The translations under genes and the position numbers were made by a program. From Sycobia sp. Sy_11 (taxonomy: Eukaryota > Arthropoda > Insecta > Hymenoptera > Epichrysomallidae): DNA of 64,000 nucleotides. Positions 35,611 to 46,885 of this stretch are shown piece by piece (positions within the stretch are counted from its first letter, which is position 1; every line of letters begins with the position of its first letter). A model generated the notes under the pieces. It searched no databases, was not told the origin of the DNA, and saw only the letters and a program-made list of their open reading frames with translations. The stretch covers positions 1,981,001 through 2,045,000 of the forward strand of contig JACCIC010000094.1 in the NCBI GenBank assembly GCA_018907035.1. Direction: 5' to 3'.

Positions 35611-35668
35611 TTCCCTTTTCGTGACATGGAGTACACCCGTGTATTTACAAAACCCTGCCTCTGATTAT

Positions 35669-36575
35669 ATATATATTGTAATTGGCTAAATTTGCTGGTT
35701 CCCGCGTTCCCCCGCGTTCTCGGTGAAAACCGAGTATTCGCGCGCGACATCGAAAACGCGCAAAGCGCGAGCCGCGATAGTGCGCAACCGTCGCGAAGAA
35801 GGAGGAAGTACGAGGAGAAGAACTTCGTCACCGCTAAGCTACCGAAGTGAGAACACGAAAAATCTAGAGTGAGAGAGAGCTCCAGCCAAACTAATACCTC
35901 CATCTCCAGCACCTTTCCCGGCAGTGATCACCAGCTCCCAGTAATTCGGATCGTGCAAATAAGTATATATAGTCGCGGGCTGATTCCACAGCTGCCCGAT
36001 CGTTGTGCGATCGCCCGTGCTAGAACGAAGTGAGAAAGAAGGAAGGAAGTAAGGAAGCAATTACGATCTGAAAGTGAAAGAGAGGTCCAGTAAAAGAGAG
36101 AGAAGGAAGGAAGGAAGGAAGGACGAAAGAGAAGACCACCACTAGGAACAAGAGGAAGCAACGGCGGAGCGTCATCCCAGCAAGTACCCTCTGTTTTGTT
36201 ATATGTGAAAGAGTGTGCGTCCCCAAGACTAGGCGCGCCATGGTTGTACGGCCGCTCTGCGTCCCTGCCAGCTAGACGGTACGCACCGCGTCAGTCCCCC
36301 CTCCCACTCCTTGCCGTTCGATATTTCCCCGTGCCCGCGGAATCCGCTCCCGTAGAAAAAAGTCGTCGCCACGCGTGCTGAGTTTGTATATATATTCCGT
36401 TGCCGAAATTGTAATGTAAAGAATGCGTGATAAATAAATGTGCATTGATTCTACACGCTTGCTTCGCGTTATTTCGCATTCCCTCATTCCTCCGTTTCTA
36501 GGTCCAGCGCAGCCAGCAGGCAACGCACAACGACCAAGTAAATAACACGTAACCACGCATAAGTACGCGGTTATA
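35669..36575 (+). mobile_element. Probable LTR of a retrotransposon, with a primer-binding-site-like end
   Basis: A GC-rich, repeat-rich block (AG- and GGAA-runs at 35865-36115) contains an AATAAATG signal near 36432. It is followed at 36577 by TGGCGCCCAAGCAGTG, which resembles the tRNA-primer site placed directly after many 5' LTRs. No second LTR or gag/pol is present nearby, and no flanking duplication was found. The predicted frames (35839-36556) are spread over three phases and look like chance. Boundaries are approximate. Confidence 0.35.
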
Positions 36576-36649
36576 AAATGGCGCCCAAGCAGTGTGGCCC
36601 GCGGACATAAACTGTATGTCGCGGTTGAACTGACTTACGGACGGTTATG

Positions 36650-36735
36650 CCCCGCGCGACCGCGTTAAAATACACGCGGGAATATATGTGTCGTCTCGCG
36701 CGATCGCATTAAAATATACGCGAGAATATATATAT
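36650..36735. repeat. Two tandem copies of a ~44-bp CG-rich/AT-rich unit
   Basis: GCGCGACCGCGTTAAAATAC with ACGCGGGAATATAT is followed by GCGCGATCGCATTAAAATAT with ACGCGAGAATATAT. The differences are mostly C-to-T and G-to-A at CpG positions, consistent with methylation-type decay. Confidence 0.7.
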
Positions 36736-36739
36736 GTAT

Positions 36740-39700
36740 GCAATACACCGTCTCCCGCAGTTTTTTTCCTCCGCGCGAATTTAGGAATATCGGCCAGCTA
36801 AGGTAAAAAGAAAAGTTGCAATCTTGAAATGCATGAGCACGTGGTGAAGCGCGAAGTGCGGCCATGTCGAGGAGCTGCGCACGAGAATGCGCAGTAGCAC
36901 CACCACACGCAACATACAGTAAAGACATGTATGAGACCCCCCCTCGTAAACTACATGCTTTCCCCTGAGGAATATATTTTTGCTGCACTGAATCTCTAAT
37001 TGGATATTATTAAAATATTTATGTACATCCTAACTATTATTCGTAGTACCCCTCGGGATTAAAGAATTTTTTTGGGTATAAGTTAAAATGACACCAAAAA
37101 AATAAACAAAATTTCATACAGATGCAAAGGCTATGGATAAATGTGTGATTTTCTTGTTTAGTGGATTATAATTAGCAATGTCAACTTGTTGCAAACTTTC
37201 ATAGCTTACTTTCATACTTCTGTCAAAAATTATAGCATAAGTTATCATTCTTATTCATACTATATTTTATACGTTCAGATTATTTTTATTTCTTATTTCA
37301 CAATTCATAATCTTAAAAGTAATGTCTATTTACATTTATTATATAACACATGTCTATTTACATTTATTTCTACTCAAAATTTGCTTTAAAAGTATTGTTA
37401 TATAAGTACAATTGGTCAAAAGTTATGATATATGCATATGTTATATAATATGCATATTAATTCTTAAATTCTAAATATAAAAAAAAACTTATTTCAAATT
37501 CTTACATTAATAAAATACTGTGTTAAAAATAACAATAAGAGTATGTTTGCATCAATAGTTATGAATATAAGATGTACAAATATTAAATTCTTTTAAATAA
37601 AATATAGTTGTATATAAAAAAAAGAGATAGATGTAATTAATATCAATAACAATTAAAATGTCGATCAGCTCCTTCAAGCTCCAGTAATATAGTTATATTA
37701 TATATGTTAGTATATTATATTAAGTCATACGTGTATAGTACCATATATAAAACTCTCTATATGTTTATATATTTTCTATATGTTTATATACTATTTTCTA
37801 TCCTTATTATAAAATTTACATTAATGTGCTCATGTCATATATTTTATTTATATATATATTTAATTATTATTTAAAATAACATTTTATTAATTATATATCT
37901 TTTATTATCATAAAATATCTTATTGAACATTATATAAATTTATATTTTCAATCAATCGTTATATGTCTGAATGATGTACTTATGGCCCTTTCCCCTTGTC
38001 GTCCAGCTCACTAACTTTTATAAGTCAGTGGCAAATACCCTTTTGCATTTTCTCGAGCCATCCCCCATACCAAAAAGGAATAAATTGAGAGCATCGAGCC
38101 TTTCTAATAGTAAGCATGGATCAGCTGAACAACACCAACTGACAGCTGCTATGTAAGTGCTATAAAAAGGGAAATAATGCACATTTTGCAACTGTAAGAA
38201 TCGTATATTGCTCAGGAAAGCAAGTGGTATCGAGAATGCATCAATAAATAGGAGTGTAACAATAATTTATGGTTGTCAATAGAAATAACCTGTTGGTAAA
38301 AACAGGCCCTCGACGAGCAATGTGTATATTGCTAACAAACAAGCTTTTTGCTTGAAATCTACTTTCTTGTTATTTTTTACTAATTGACAGCTTGAACCGT
38401 AAGGGAGTAATCAGCACGATAAAAGGAGTCGATACCAAGTACATTTAATTGTTATATATGGAATTCATGTGTTGTAAGTATTTTTTAGTGTAAAAATAGT
38501 ACCAGTTACCCCTGTGCAATTCAGAAAGAAGGAAGAGAACACCCAGCACGAGACCAGCGAATATACGCCCTTTTGAACTAGTTGTCCAGCTTATTCATTT
38601 AACACAAAATCAGTGACAGTGCCGTGAATGTGACACATATAAAAAGGTTAATACCTGTCTGTTACATAAGACAGTATAACCTATATGTCAAGTGTGGTAC
38701 ATATAGGGGACAGAAATTGAAAACATAAAAAGTGTGGGAAGGAAAAGGAATTTTCCATTCCAGTAAAGTGCAAAAGACTCGTGTGGACTACAGCAATGGT
38801 GGATATTAAGATAGAAAATATTTAAAAATAAGTATAAATTTTTACAAAAATACTTTGAGAGTATTTTTATACCATACGCTGTCGCTGCTTGATATAAAGT
38901 ACAGCCAGACCGAGATAATTCAAAATATCGCACTTTCACTGCAAAGTACCTTAACAATAAGCAGAGGAACTGGAAATTAGAAGAGTAATAAATAAACAAT
39001 TTACACTTGCACACTGTGGAGGTAGTATAACTGTCATACAAAGAAATATATATTGGTGAAAATGCGTTTCTAGTATGAGGTAAGTTTTTAAAAATAGATA
39101 TGCCATCAAAAGTTAGTGAAAACACAAAACAAGTAAAATATTAATTAATACATCATAAATAAGAATAATAAATAAATAAATAATTAGTTAATTTAATCTA
39201 TGACCACCACGACATTGATAAGTAATTTCTTTTTGATACAGAATTGAAACGACTACAGGAAAAATAGATGGTAAGCTATTCACACAAATTTCTCCCTGCA
39301 AATAAAGAAATAATTTAATAAATAAATAATCTTGGAATTCCTATGACTCATGTAGTAAGCCAGCATTTATATAGAGGTAAACGACAATAGGGTACGCTTA
39401 CACAAAATTGTAAAACTCCAATAGATGAAGCCATAGAAGAGACATATAGAAAACCTACAATTAAGATAACAACTATTTAACGATAAAAACAATATCAACA
39501 ACTTGGCTATAAATAAACAAAGCTTTTAAATAGTATATGAAAAAAAATACATCAATGAAACTTCAAACTCTTTTTTTCTGCCAACAAGGAACACTGTATA
39601 TTGTTCAGCGTTCTAGCTGGTTCACAATTATAAAATAAATAATTAACATATAATAAATAAGAAATAACTTAATAAGTTATAATAAATAATTAACACCAGG

Positions 39701-40601
39701 ACAAATACAAAGAGATTATTGAAGCATCAGCAAAATCAGGTAACGTTAAAGCAATAGGGACTAGAGAAAGGACAAACAGTCCAAATAATAATAAATCAAT
39801 AAATAAATAACTCAATAAATAAATAAATAACGTACGACTTGGGAAAAGAAGTTTACAATAAAGTTGACATTTAGAATCACCAATCAAAGGTCAACGAAGA
39901 CATAAAGATCATTTATTTAATAACAGAAATTTATAAACAGTAAATAAATCATTTTTTTTTTTGCATAAACAATCAAAAAAAAATTTTTTTTTTTAAATTT
40001 TCTATGATTTTATAGAAACGAAAATTTCCAATTTCAACGTTTTTCCGAATTTTTTTTTTCTAGTACCCTTTTCTTTTTCTATTGCTTCAGCTCATGAAAA
40101 AAAAAAGAAATAATTATCCTCTTTCATCATCAAAAATAGTTAATAACTTTCACAATTCCTCACTACAACAGGACCTAAATAATACACATAATAATATCGC
40201 TAATTAATAAAAAAACTACTAAATAATTTACAATAACAATCAACAGGAAAAAGAGAAATATTTAGGTAAATACTTACCTAACTGAACAATAACTATGAAA
40301 TTAGTTTCAAGAACACAAATACAAAAATTAAGTCTGACAAAAAGAAAACCAACTATTTGATATTTTAACAAAATAATCTAATAATTTAAGAAAAATCCTT
40401 ACATTTAATTTGATAAACTAACTAATATGTATGAAAAAAAGACAAGACTGATAGTTATAAGCAAAAATAAATCGAAATATAGGTAGATATTTTTATCGAA
40501 CCTATACAATTTTGAAATAGACGACTGTATCTACGAATACAGCAATCAGAAAAAAAGAAGAAAGGATTTTAATTTATAAGTTACACAAACAATTATATAT
40601 A

Positions 40602-40642
<41 letters not shown>

Positions 40643-40717
40643 CATATATATAATTACATCAACTATACCGAAGTAATATAAAATTTCTTTATCTCGGAAC
40701 AAACGTACTCGAGTAAG
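36740..40717. other. AT-rich region dominated by low-complexity AATA motifs; no supported gene
   Basis: 37000-37960 is plain AT-rich DNA. 37960-38160 has more balanced composition and an open frame ending in a donor-like ATGTAAGT, but nothing recognisable. 38647-38683 is a hairpin (AGGTTAATACCTGTCT and its near complement around GTTACATA). 38950-40420 is rich in AATAAATAAATAA runs (39160, 39315, 39660, 39790, 39820). 39950-40090 has poly-T/A tracts. A (TA)n run lies at 40605-40637. The 145-aa minus frame at 38688-39125 shows no family signal and is probably chance. Confidence 0.4.
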
Positions 40718-40882
40718 ATGAAAGCAAAACCATCGACAAGTCAGTCACTGGCCAACGAAGAAAGAAGGCTATACAGCCTCTTCACGGAAATGCCGCCAGA
40801 AAAATTGATCCAAGAAACACGACAAAATAATATCAACAGTAAAGATAACGTCGATGTCCTCCGAGATAGACTCGTTAGTTAG
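40718..40882 (+). pseudogene. Short gag-like (SAP-type motif) fragment of a retroelement
   Basis: A 54-codon frame starting at ATG 40718 encodes MKAKPSTSQSLANEERRLYS, then a segment PPEKLIQETRQNNINSKDNV followed by DVLRDRLVS and a stop. The LIxxxxxxNI...DVLRDRLV pattern resembles the SAP-like helix-extension-helix found at the N-terminus of many insect LTR-retroelement gag proteins. Codon use differs from the AT-rich flanks. No continuation was found, so it is a fragment; it could also be a lone host exon. Confidence 0.35.
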
Positions 40883-41129
40883 AATTAAAATTTTAAGTTG
40901 ATTGTAGTTAGGATGGTTGATACAAACATATAGAATATGTGTTCATAGTTTCATAAGGACCGGTTCATTAGTTTTTTAGTTTTAACGACCCCGGTACTTG
41001 AAAACGCTGTTTTGAGAAAAATGCGTTTAAAGTTTTTGTAAGTGAAAAATCGTAGAAAAAATTATCTTACGCTCAATCAGCGATGTCTGGGCCATACAAC
41101 ATACCTTCAACTTGTTCCAGGCGAGTATT

Positions 41130-41400
41130 TTCATCTAATTTAGCCTGCTTTTTTCAGTTCTGCTCTCCTTAGAAACCTTAGTCGAGCGGCGGTTTCGGTC
41201 GAACGATGCGCTGTTGGTCGCGCATCTTGGCGAACTGCATGGCGGTTTGGCCAATTTTCAGGCCCATGATTTTCATTATTTTCAAAAGTTGGCTGAATCC
41301 TTCATTAAAAATGCAGGCAGCAGTGAGGCATGCAATTTTAACGATTTTTTTTCATTATAAACATGCTTCGGTGCCATAGCCCAAATTGTTCAGTTGCAAC
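41130..41400 (-). pseudogene. Degenerate repeat-encoded protein fragment (family unnamed)
   Basis: On the minus strand, an open stretch of about 60 codons reads IVKIACLTAACIFNEGFSQL, then KIMKIMGLKIGQTAMQFA and KMRDQQRIVRPKPPLD, ending at a stop. Two stops precede it. The pattern FNEG...L.IMKxMGxKIG...A....QRI looks like a recurrent repeat-encoded protein in insect genomes, an impression from memory that I cannot verify. Composition is clearly coding-like compared with the surroundings. Confidence 0.4.
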
Positions 41401-41624
41401 ACTCCGCTGGGCGGGTCGGAAAAGCGCACTCAGGTAAGTGCGTCCGAAAGGTTAAAAAGTATAGTTGTAAAGTTGTAAAGTAGAATACTGCCTTAAATGA
41501 AAGAAGTAAATTAACAATTCCCGTAAATGTCGCTTACTTGGCTTAAAATTTAACATCTTCACACGATGAAAACTAAGTGATGCGAGCAAAAACTCAGAGG
41601 TATTAAAGGGTTATACTGCTTCCA

Positions 41625-41729
41625 GATATCAACATATACTATACGACTTTTTACAGCTGACAATTTCGATGTTATCTTATCGGTGGCGCCATCTTTTCAT
41701 AACGGCGGAAACTCATTTGTACACCTAAT
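41625..41729. mobile_element. Terminal fragment of another mariner-like element
   Basis: GGCGGAAACTCATTTGTACACCTAA ends at 41729 before TA. It has the form of a mariner terminal repeat (complement starts TTAGGTGTACAAATGAGTTT), and the adjacent GGTGGCGCCATC block is sub-terminal-like. No partner end or transposase was found. Confidence 0.4.
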
Positions 41730-42461
41730 AATTTTGTATACTACTTTTTATATTTTTCTGTAGATATATTTTCCTATTTTCTCAATAAAGAAGGCCATAT
41801 AGAAAAATTTTGTAACAATACAAAAATGCTTGCTCAAACTGTCAAAAAATCTATTAATATAGAACCATTCAACGAATCTATACATTTTGAGGATACCTAA
41901 AGGAAACAAACTAATTTCATTCTATAAACCAATTTTTCAAATTTGGCGATTAATATGCAGTCTCAAATATTCTTTCAGACCGCTTAAATAAAAACAGTTC
42001 TTCTATTTACTTTCTATTTATTCTCTATGGAATGATAGTACGAGTTAAAATATTGCGAATGAAGGCCTGTAAGGTTGCCCGGAATAATTCAAATACGGAA
42101 AAAAGTTAGTTAAAAAAAGTACAACAACTTACACTAGAAGAAATCTCAAACGCGCTTCAACCTGTTTTAAGCAACTCAGAATTTAATATCTCATAGTACT
42201 CCTTAAGCATACATACTCTACCCGAATAATTAGTAGCAGGTTGGTCGCTCAAATTACAAAGAAAGTGTTTCCAACTTCGTAGGCTAGAAGAAATTGTAAT
42301 GAAATGTTACCAGTATCAAAAACAAAATAATAAATAACTCAACAGAACAAAACGAACACACAAGTGACTGGAGAATGGATCTTATTGCTTCTTTCTAGTA
42401 GAAAAATGACCGCAAAAATAGCTTGTTACGATGCTTATTCATCTAAAACTCTACGAGTTTA
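41730..42461. other. AT-rich DNA without supported features
   Basis: No gene, repeat or RNA structure recognised between the mariner-like end and the mariner at 42462. Confidence 0.4.
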
Positions 42462-42775
42462 TTAGGAAGCAAACTTAGTTTCCGACCTTCAGGTGTAGAT
42501 GGCGATATAAGTAGTACGAAACGTCAGATGTGTCGTATCTTGTACTTATTTTTTAGTTTTGGCATTTACCAATAAAATTCAGTTAACAGACGCCATCCTT
42601 TTTGTAAACATTATAATTTTGTGATCACTGAAAAATAAATTGTAAATTAATAAATATTTTTTCATTGGTCTTACAGTCCAATTAAATCAATCGAAAATAA
42701 TACGTAATAATATCAACGTATATTTATATATATTTATATTAACATTTATACATCTATTCCGTGATAAACTAATAT

Positions 42776-44155
42776 TTTATTGGGATTGTAAATAAATTGT
42801 TTAACAATAAATAATAACTTTTTTAATATTTTAAAAATCGAACACCAATAATAAATTACAAGTATGAACACCTTGATATTTCGGAGGCTAACTAGAAAGA
42901 GCACCGCTCAAGCGTTTTTAAATAGTTTTATTCGCCTTGGTTGCTATGGAGATGTTTTTACGATCTTTTTCTTTTTGTTATTTATAAGTAAAATATCTCA
43001 ATAGCGATAAACAAATGAAGAATTCATAAAATAGTTGATAAATTAATTAATAACTATATACATTAATAATCAGGTGTAATTATATAAATCGCTCGCAACA
43101 TTTCAATGCATTTAATTTTGACATCATTTTAAATATATTTATAACAAATAATGGAGCTGAGACTTTGAATTTATTTAAATAAAATCAAAACTAGTAACTT
43201 GAATAAATTTTTTAATAACAAATTTTGATCTGAGCAGAGACCAGAGAACAATAATTCAGTGAGTTCTCATACAGCGCCCTTTTTTTTAAACTAAATTCCC
43301 CTCGGGGACAAATTTCGGGCGATAAGCCCCACTCGCCGATCGCAGCCCAAACACTTGCGCAGCCTGACGGTCGAAAAGCCCGAGGTGGCAAGCCGAACAC
43401 GTCATCTGATTTTGAACCTCTCAATATTTTCTAAAAGCTAGAATGCGACCTATCTGATTATAAGTCCGCAAAATAGCTTTTTTAAAGAAAATATTGGGAA
43501 GCTCCCGTCACAGCACGGCTCATTGCTTTTAGGAAGCATAACCTTTTAACCTCTTTCGAAAACAACAAGAATTTTTCCGTAGCAAGTATTCGGGCACCTT
43601 ATTTGTGATATCGTATAAAAGCTATTTTAAGAAAAATTCTTGAGTTTTCCCATCACGGCATGGATCAATTATACACCGTAGTGGTACAAATAATTTGGCC
43701 TATAACAAGAGTTCGCTCGCTATCATTTATTGTAACTCTTTTCAACTTTCATTCTCTACTGTACATTAATTTACATAAATATATCGCCACATTATATTCG
43801 CACGCGGAGCCGCTTTGTCGGAGATTATTCTTTTTTTTCAATTATTTAACTTAAGATTACGCCGAATGTATACATCTACTATTATTATTCAAAGGAAACT
43901 TCTTAAAATTTACAAACATTCAATCTTTTATATAAAAATAAATCCGAATATAAAACTATCTAGAAGAAACTTATAATATTTATATCTACATTTCTTAAAT
44001 CTAAAATATAACCTAAGGCATATTATATTTTTTTTAACTTATCTACATATAAAATTACAAACTAAATAAATTTCTCATTTCTTAAAATATTACTTATAAC
44101 ATAACTCTCATTGTTTAAAATATGATGTGTTCGTAACAACATCAATATACAAAAA
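42776..44155. mobile_element. Insertion inside the left arm of the Penelope-like element
   Basis: This stretch interrupts the alignment of the left and right arms and has no counterpart in the right arm. It contains a GC-balanced patch (43260-43430) and about 1.5 copies of a ~145-bp tandem unit (43470-43672) that also occurs at 46886-47110. No coding sequence is recognised; the 43212-43424 (-) frame is unassigned. Confidence 0.45.
43470..43672. repeat. Satellite-like unit, copy A (period ~145 bp)
   Basis: CCCGTCACAGCACGG (43504) recurs as CCCATCACGGCATGG (43649), 145 bp apart. Between them lies GCTTTTAGGAAGCATAACC and CAAGTATTCGG. The same unit occurs at 46886-47110. Confidence 0.65.
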
Positions 44156-44642
44156 TTATAAAAATTAAAATTAAAATTAAAACTTATAATGACAGTCAGA
44201 CTGTCCTTGTATATAGTCACCCAGTAGACTAATCTGAAAATAAAATATGAGCTGAAAAAATTTTTGTTAGTAAAGTGCAATCTGACTGTCCTCAACGCCC
44301 TTACCTAATTGAAGACCTAGTCCAACGTTTCGAGTTCGCTACAGCTCCTCATCAAGGACTAAACTAAACCTTATATTCTAATCTATATATACCCTATCCG
44401 CACTACCAATTATAATAAATTGAATCTAAATTCCCCCTCTTCAAAAATTGTTCAAATCCAATCAATTTAATAAGGAATGATAAATGTTGTCCAATTTACT
44501 AGACTCTAAGATTAAATTCACATTATTCCGATTCCTGGAAATGTGAATACTTTCAAGACTCTCCCTTTCATACTTATTATTAATAGCTTCTTGAAAAATA
44601 GCAATAATTTAAGTAAGTTGTTTAATAATTGCAAAGATAAAG

Positions 44643-44873
44643 ATGATTTATGTTTTAAAATTTGGAGTTGTTTACAAAATTAATTGTATGGATTGTAATA
44701 AATACTATATTGGACAAACAGGTAGATATTTAAAAAAGAGAATTTATGAACATAAACATAGTTTACGTAGCTCACATATTACTTCCGGTTTAAAGGAGCA
44801 TTGTTTAAAGTTTTTACATTCTTTTGATTTTGTGAATGTGAATATTTTAGAACATGGTATTAATAATAAGTAG
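44643..44873 (+). CDS. GIY-YIG endonuclease fragment of the Penelope-like element
   Basis: A 76-codon frame contains GVVYKINCMDCNKYYIGQTG, then RYLKKRIYEHKHSLR and ends near ILEHG. The paired VYKI/YYIGQT strands, the arginine on the following helix and the YEH histidine are the GIY-YIG nuclease hallmarks. In Penelope-like elements this domain follows the reverse transcriptase and cuts target DNA. Here the RT is absent, so the frame is an orphan C-terminal piece. The start codon is arbitrary, because upstream sequence is arm-like. Confidence 0.75.
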   Translation: MIYVLKFGVVYKINCMDCNKYYIGQTGRYLKKRIYEHKHSLRSSHITSGLKEHCLKFLHSFDFVNVNILEHGINNK

Positions 44874-45063
44874 AAAAGGGAGAGTCTTGAAAGTATTCAC
44901 ATTTCCAGGAATCGGAATAATGTGAATTTAATCTTAGATAAACAACATTTATCAATCCTTATTAAATTGATTGGGTTTGAACAATTTGTGTAGAAGGAAA
45001 TTTAGATTTAATTTACTAAAATTGGTACTGGGGATAGGATATATATAGATTAGAATATAAGGT

Positions 45064-45125
45064 TTAGTTTAGTCCCTGATGAGGAGCCGTAGCAAGCTCG
45101 AAACGTTAGACTAGGTCTTCAATTA
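45064..45125 (+). ncRNA. Hammerhead-ribozyme-like core in the right pseudo-LTR
   Basis: The invariant boxes occur in order: CTGATGA (45076-45082), a stem II of GAGC/GCTC (45084-45087 with 45096-45099) closed by an 8-nt loop, GAAA (45100-45103), and a candidate cleavage triplet GTC (45115-45117). Stem III would be only 2 bp and stem I is weak in my reading. Hammerhead motifs of this minimal kind are known in Penelope-like retroelements. The inverted copy in the left arm (about 44325-44355) has TTGATGA in place of CTGATGA and a mismatch in stem II, so it is likely dead. Confidence 0.5.
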
Positions 45126-45459
45126 GGTAAGGATGTTGGGGTTAGTCAGATTGCACTTTATTAACAAAAACTTTTTCAGCTAATATTTTATTTTCAGATT
45201 AGTCTACGAGAGTGACTGTATACAAGGATAGTCTGACTATCGTTATAATTTTTCATTTTAATTTTAATTTTTTTTTTTTTGTCTATTGATGTATTAATGT
45301 TAATGTAGATATGGATTGATATTGTTACGTATTGTTTTCGATTGATTTAATTGGACTGTAAGACCAATGAAAAAATATTTATTAATTTGCATATAAGCAG
45401 TCGACAAAAGTACAATTAAAGTAAAAATAAATCGTGATAAATCGTTTTTTCGACATGTC

Positions 45460-46334
45460 CTTTTGCATTATTTTGATTTGAAAAAAAATGTAGCAGAAAC
45501 TTATCGATTGCTTCAAGAACGTTATGGCGAACAAGCTCCATCGCTGACAACATCTAAAGAGTGGTTTCAGTGGTTTAGAAGTGGAGACACTGGTGTTAAT
45601 AACAAAGAACGTTCTGGACGAAACCTCAACTCAAACGTAGAAAGAACTCGCTAATAAGTTAGGAGTCAGTGACATAGCAGTTGGCAAACGTTTACATGTG
45701 ATGGGAAAGATTCACACTGAAGAAAAATTGATGCCATACGATTTGACCAAAATTGCCATTATGAATCGATACAACATCGTACTGTCTTTGCTTCCCGAGC
45801 AAAAAAGAAAGTGAATCTACTATGACCATCCGAAGCGCGAAAAGTCATGGGGGACCCAGACCAACCGGCCACATCGACACCAAAACGAAACATCCCCGAC
45901 CAAAAGGTATTACTGTGCATTTGATGGGACCAACAGGGTGTGCTATACTACGAGCTGCTAAAATGGAATGAAACAGTTACTGCCGAGGTATACAAACGCC
46001 AACTGAATGATTTGTAACAGAAATTGGTCGAACATAGATCAGTAATCGCGAGCAATCGGCGCAAAGGCATTCTCTTGCATGACAACGCTCGGCCACATGT
46101 TGCAAAAGCTGCCAAAAAAGTCTGTTGGAGCTTGAATGGGAGGTATTGCTATACCCAGCGTACTCGCCAGACATAGTACCTTCTAATTACCGCCTATTTG
46201 AATTGATGCAGCACGACTGCGTTGGTACACACTTCCGACATGTTCAAGAAGTGCGGGAATTTGTAAATAATTGGATCGTCTCGAAACCGCCATCGTTCTT
46301 TCGCTACTGTATTACAAAATTGCCAAAAAGATGA
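45460..46334 (+). pseudogene. Mariner transposase, broken
   Basis: The N-terminal helix-turn-helix segment is at 45463-45654 (NVAETYRLLQERYGEQAPSL, EWFQWFRSGDTGV, RSGR). The catalytic part follows in changing frames: LNDL-stop-QKLVEHRSVI near 46005-46050, then GILLHDNARPHVAKAAKK at about 46068-46121, and LLYPAYSPDIVPSNYRLFEL at 46145-46204 to the end. HDNARPH and the YSPD...P(S)NY segment are the Mos1-type D,D34D motifs, but the last acidic residue reads N in SNY instead of the usual D. Frameshifts and stops make it inactive. Confidence 0.8.
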
Positions 46335-46449
46335 GAAAATGTAATGGAAAATGACGGAAAATATTTTGATTATTCTAACGTGTATCCATTTTCCATCATA
46401 AATATCCTTTTTCCGTTAAAAAAGGTCGGAAACTAAATTCGCCTCCTAA

Positions 46450-46885
46450 TATATTGGAGTGCACGGAGGATTAATTATCGCAGATATTTTTATGCGTTAA
46501 ATCCTGGCTTCGAGAAAATGGTAAGAATTCTGACTACATTTTTGCTACAGGCTTTATATAACTTAAGAAAAATTATACGTATGGGGAGATGTTTTAATAT
46601 TATTCTGTCAAAATATAGCATGTCAAAAAAGAAATACAACAAGTCCGCATGAAGCTGTAGAAATTTGTGGAATTTGTTTCATAAATAGAAATCCGATATT
46701 TTCATTATTTATAGTTGTGAAATAAAATATTATAGTTGTGATTCATGAGGTTTTTATGCCATCAATGACATTTCCTAATATTATGAACTTTAAATAAACA
46801 TTTGAAATTCATGGCTCAAAAACATTCTTATTTCATTTAAACATTTAATCATCCTTCACCACACACAAATATCTACGGGACAACT
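46450..46885. other. AT-rich flank of the mariner
   Basis: No gene or repeat recognised, apart from sequence leading into the satellite-like unit. Confidence 0.4.

Larger units (their letters stand above)
42644..45388 (+). mobile_element. Truncated Penelope-like element with inverted pseudo-LTR arms
   Basis: The outer ends AAATTAATAAATATTTTTTC (42644) and its complement (ending 45388) start long inverted arms. The left arm is 42644-42775 plus 44156-44590; the right arm is 44876-45388. Blocks shared in inverted orientation include TTGGTCTTACAGTCCAATTA, CCTTACCTAATTGAAGACCTAG and CATTATTCCGATTCCTGGAA. Between the arms only about 290 bp remain, encoding part of a GIY-YIG endonuclease domain, with no reverse transcriptase. 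Arms in inverted orientation and a hammerhead-like motif are known features of Penelope-like retroelements. The left arm is itself split by a ~1.38-kb insertion (42776-44155). Confidence 0.75.
42462..46449 (+). mobile_element. Mariner element interrupted by a Penelope-like element
   Basis: The left end TTAGGAAGCAAACTTAGTTT (42462) and the right end, whose complement is TTAGGAGGCGAATTTAGTTT (ending 46449), are inverted and each flanked by TA. The distance is 3988 bp, but subtracting the Penelope-like insertion (42644-45388) leaves about 1.24 kb, the normal size of a mariner. The transposase lies in the right part (45460-46334). Confidence 0.85.

Noticed and set aside
37971..38160. Open frame ending at a donor-like ATGTAAGT, possible exon
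   Set aside because: No acceptor or partner exon joins it, and the peptide is not recognisable; kept only as a note on the region.
38688..39125. 145-aa minus-strand open frame
   Set aside because: AT-rich low-complexity composition, no motif, no splice or promoter context; consistent with a chance frame.
45830..45900. Possible frame continuing the mariner transposase uninterrupted
   Set aside because: Stops and shifts occur between the HTH and catalytic parts; the transposase is broken, so no intact CDS was called.
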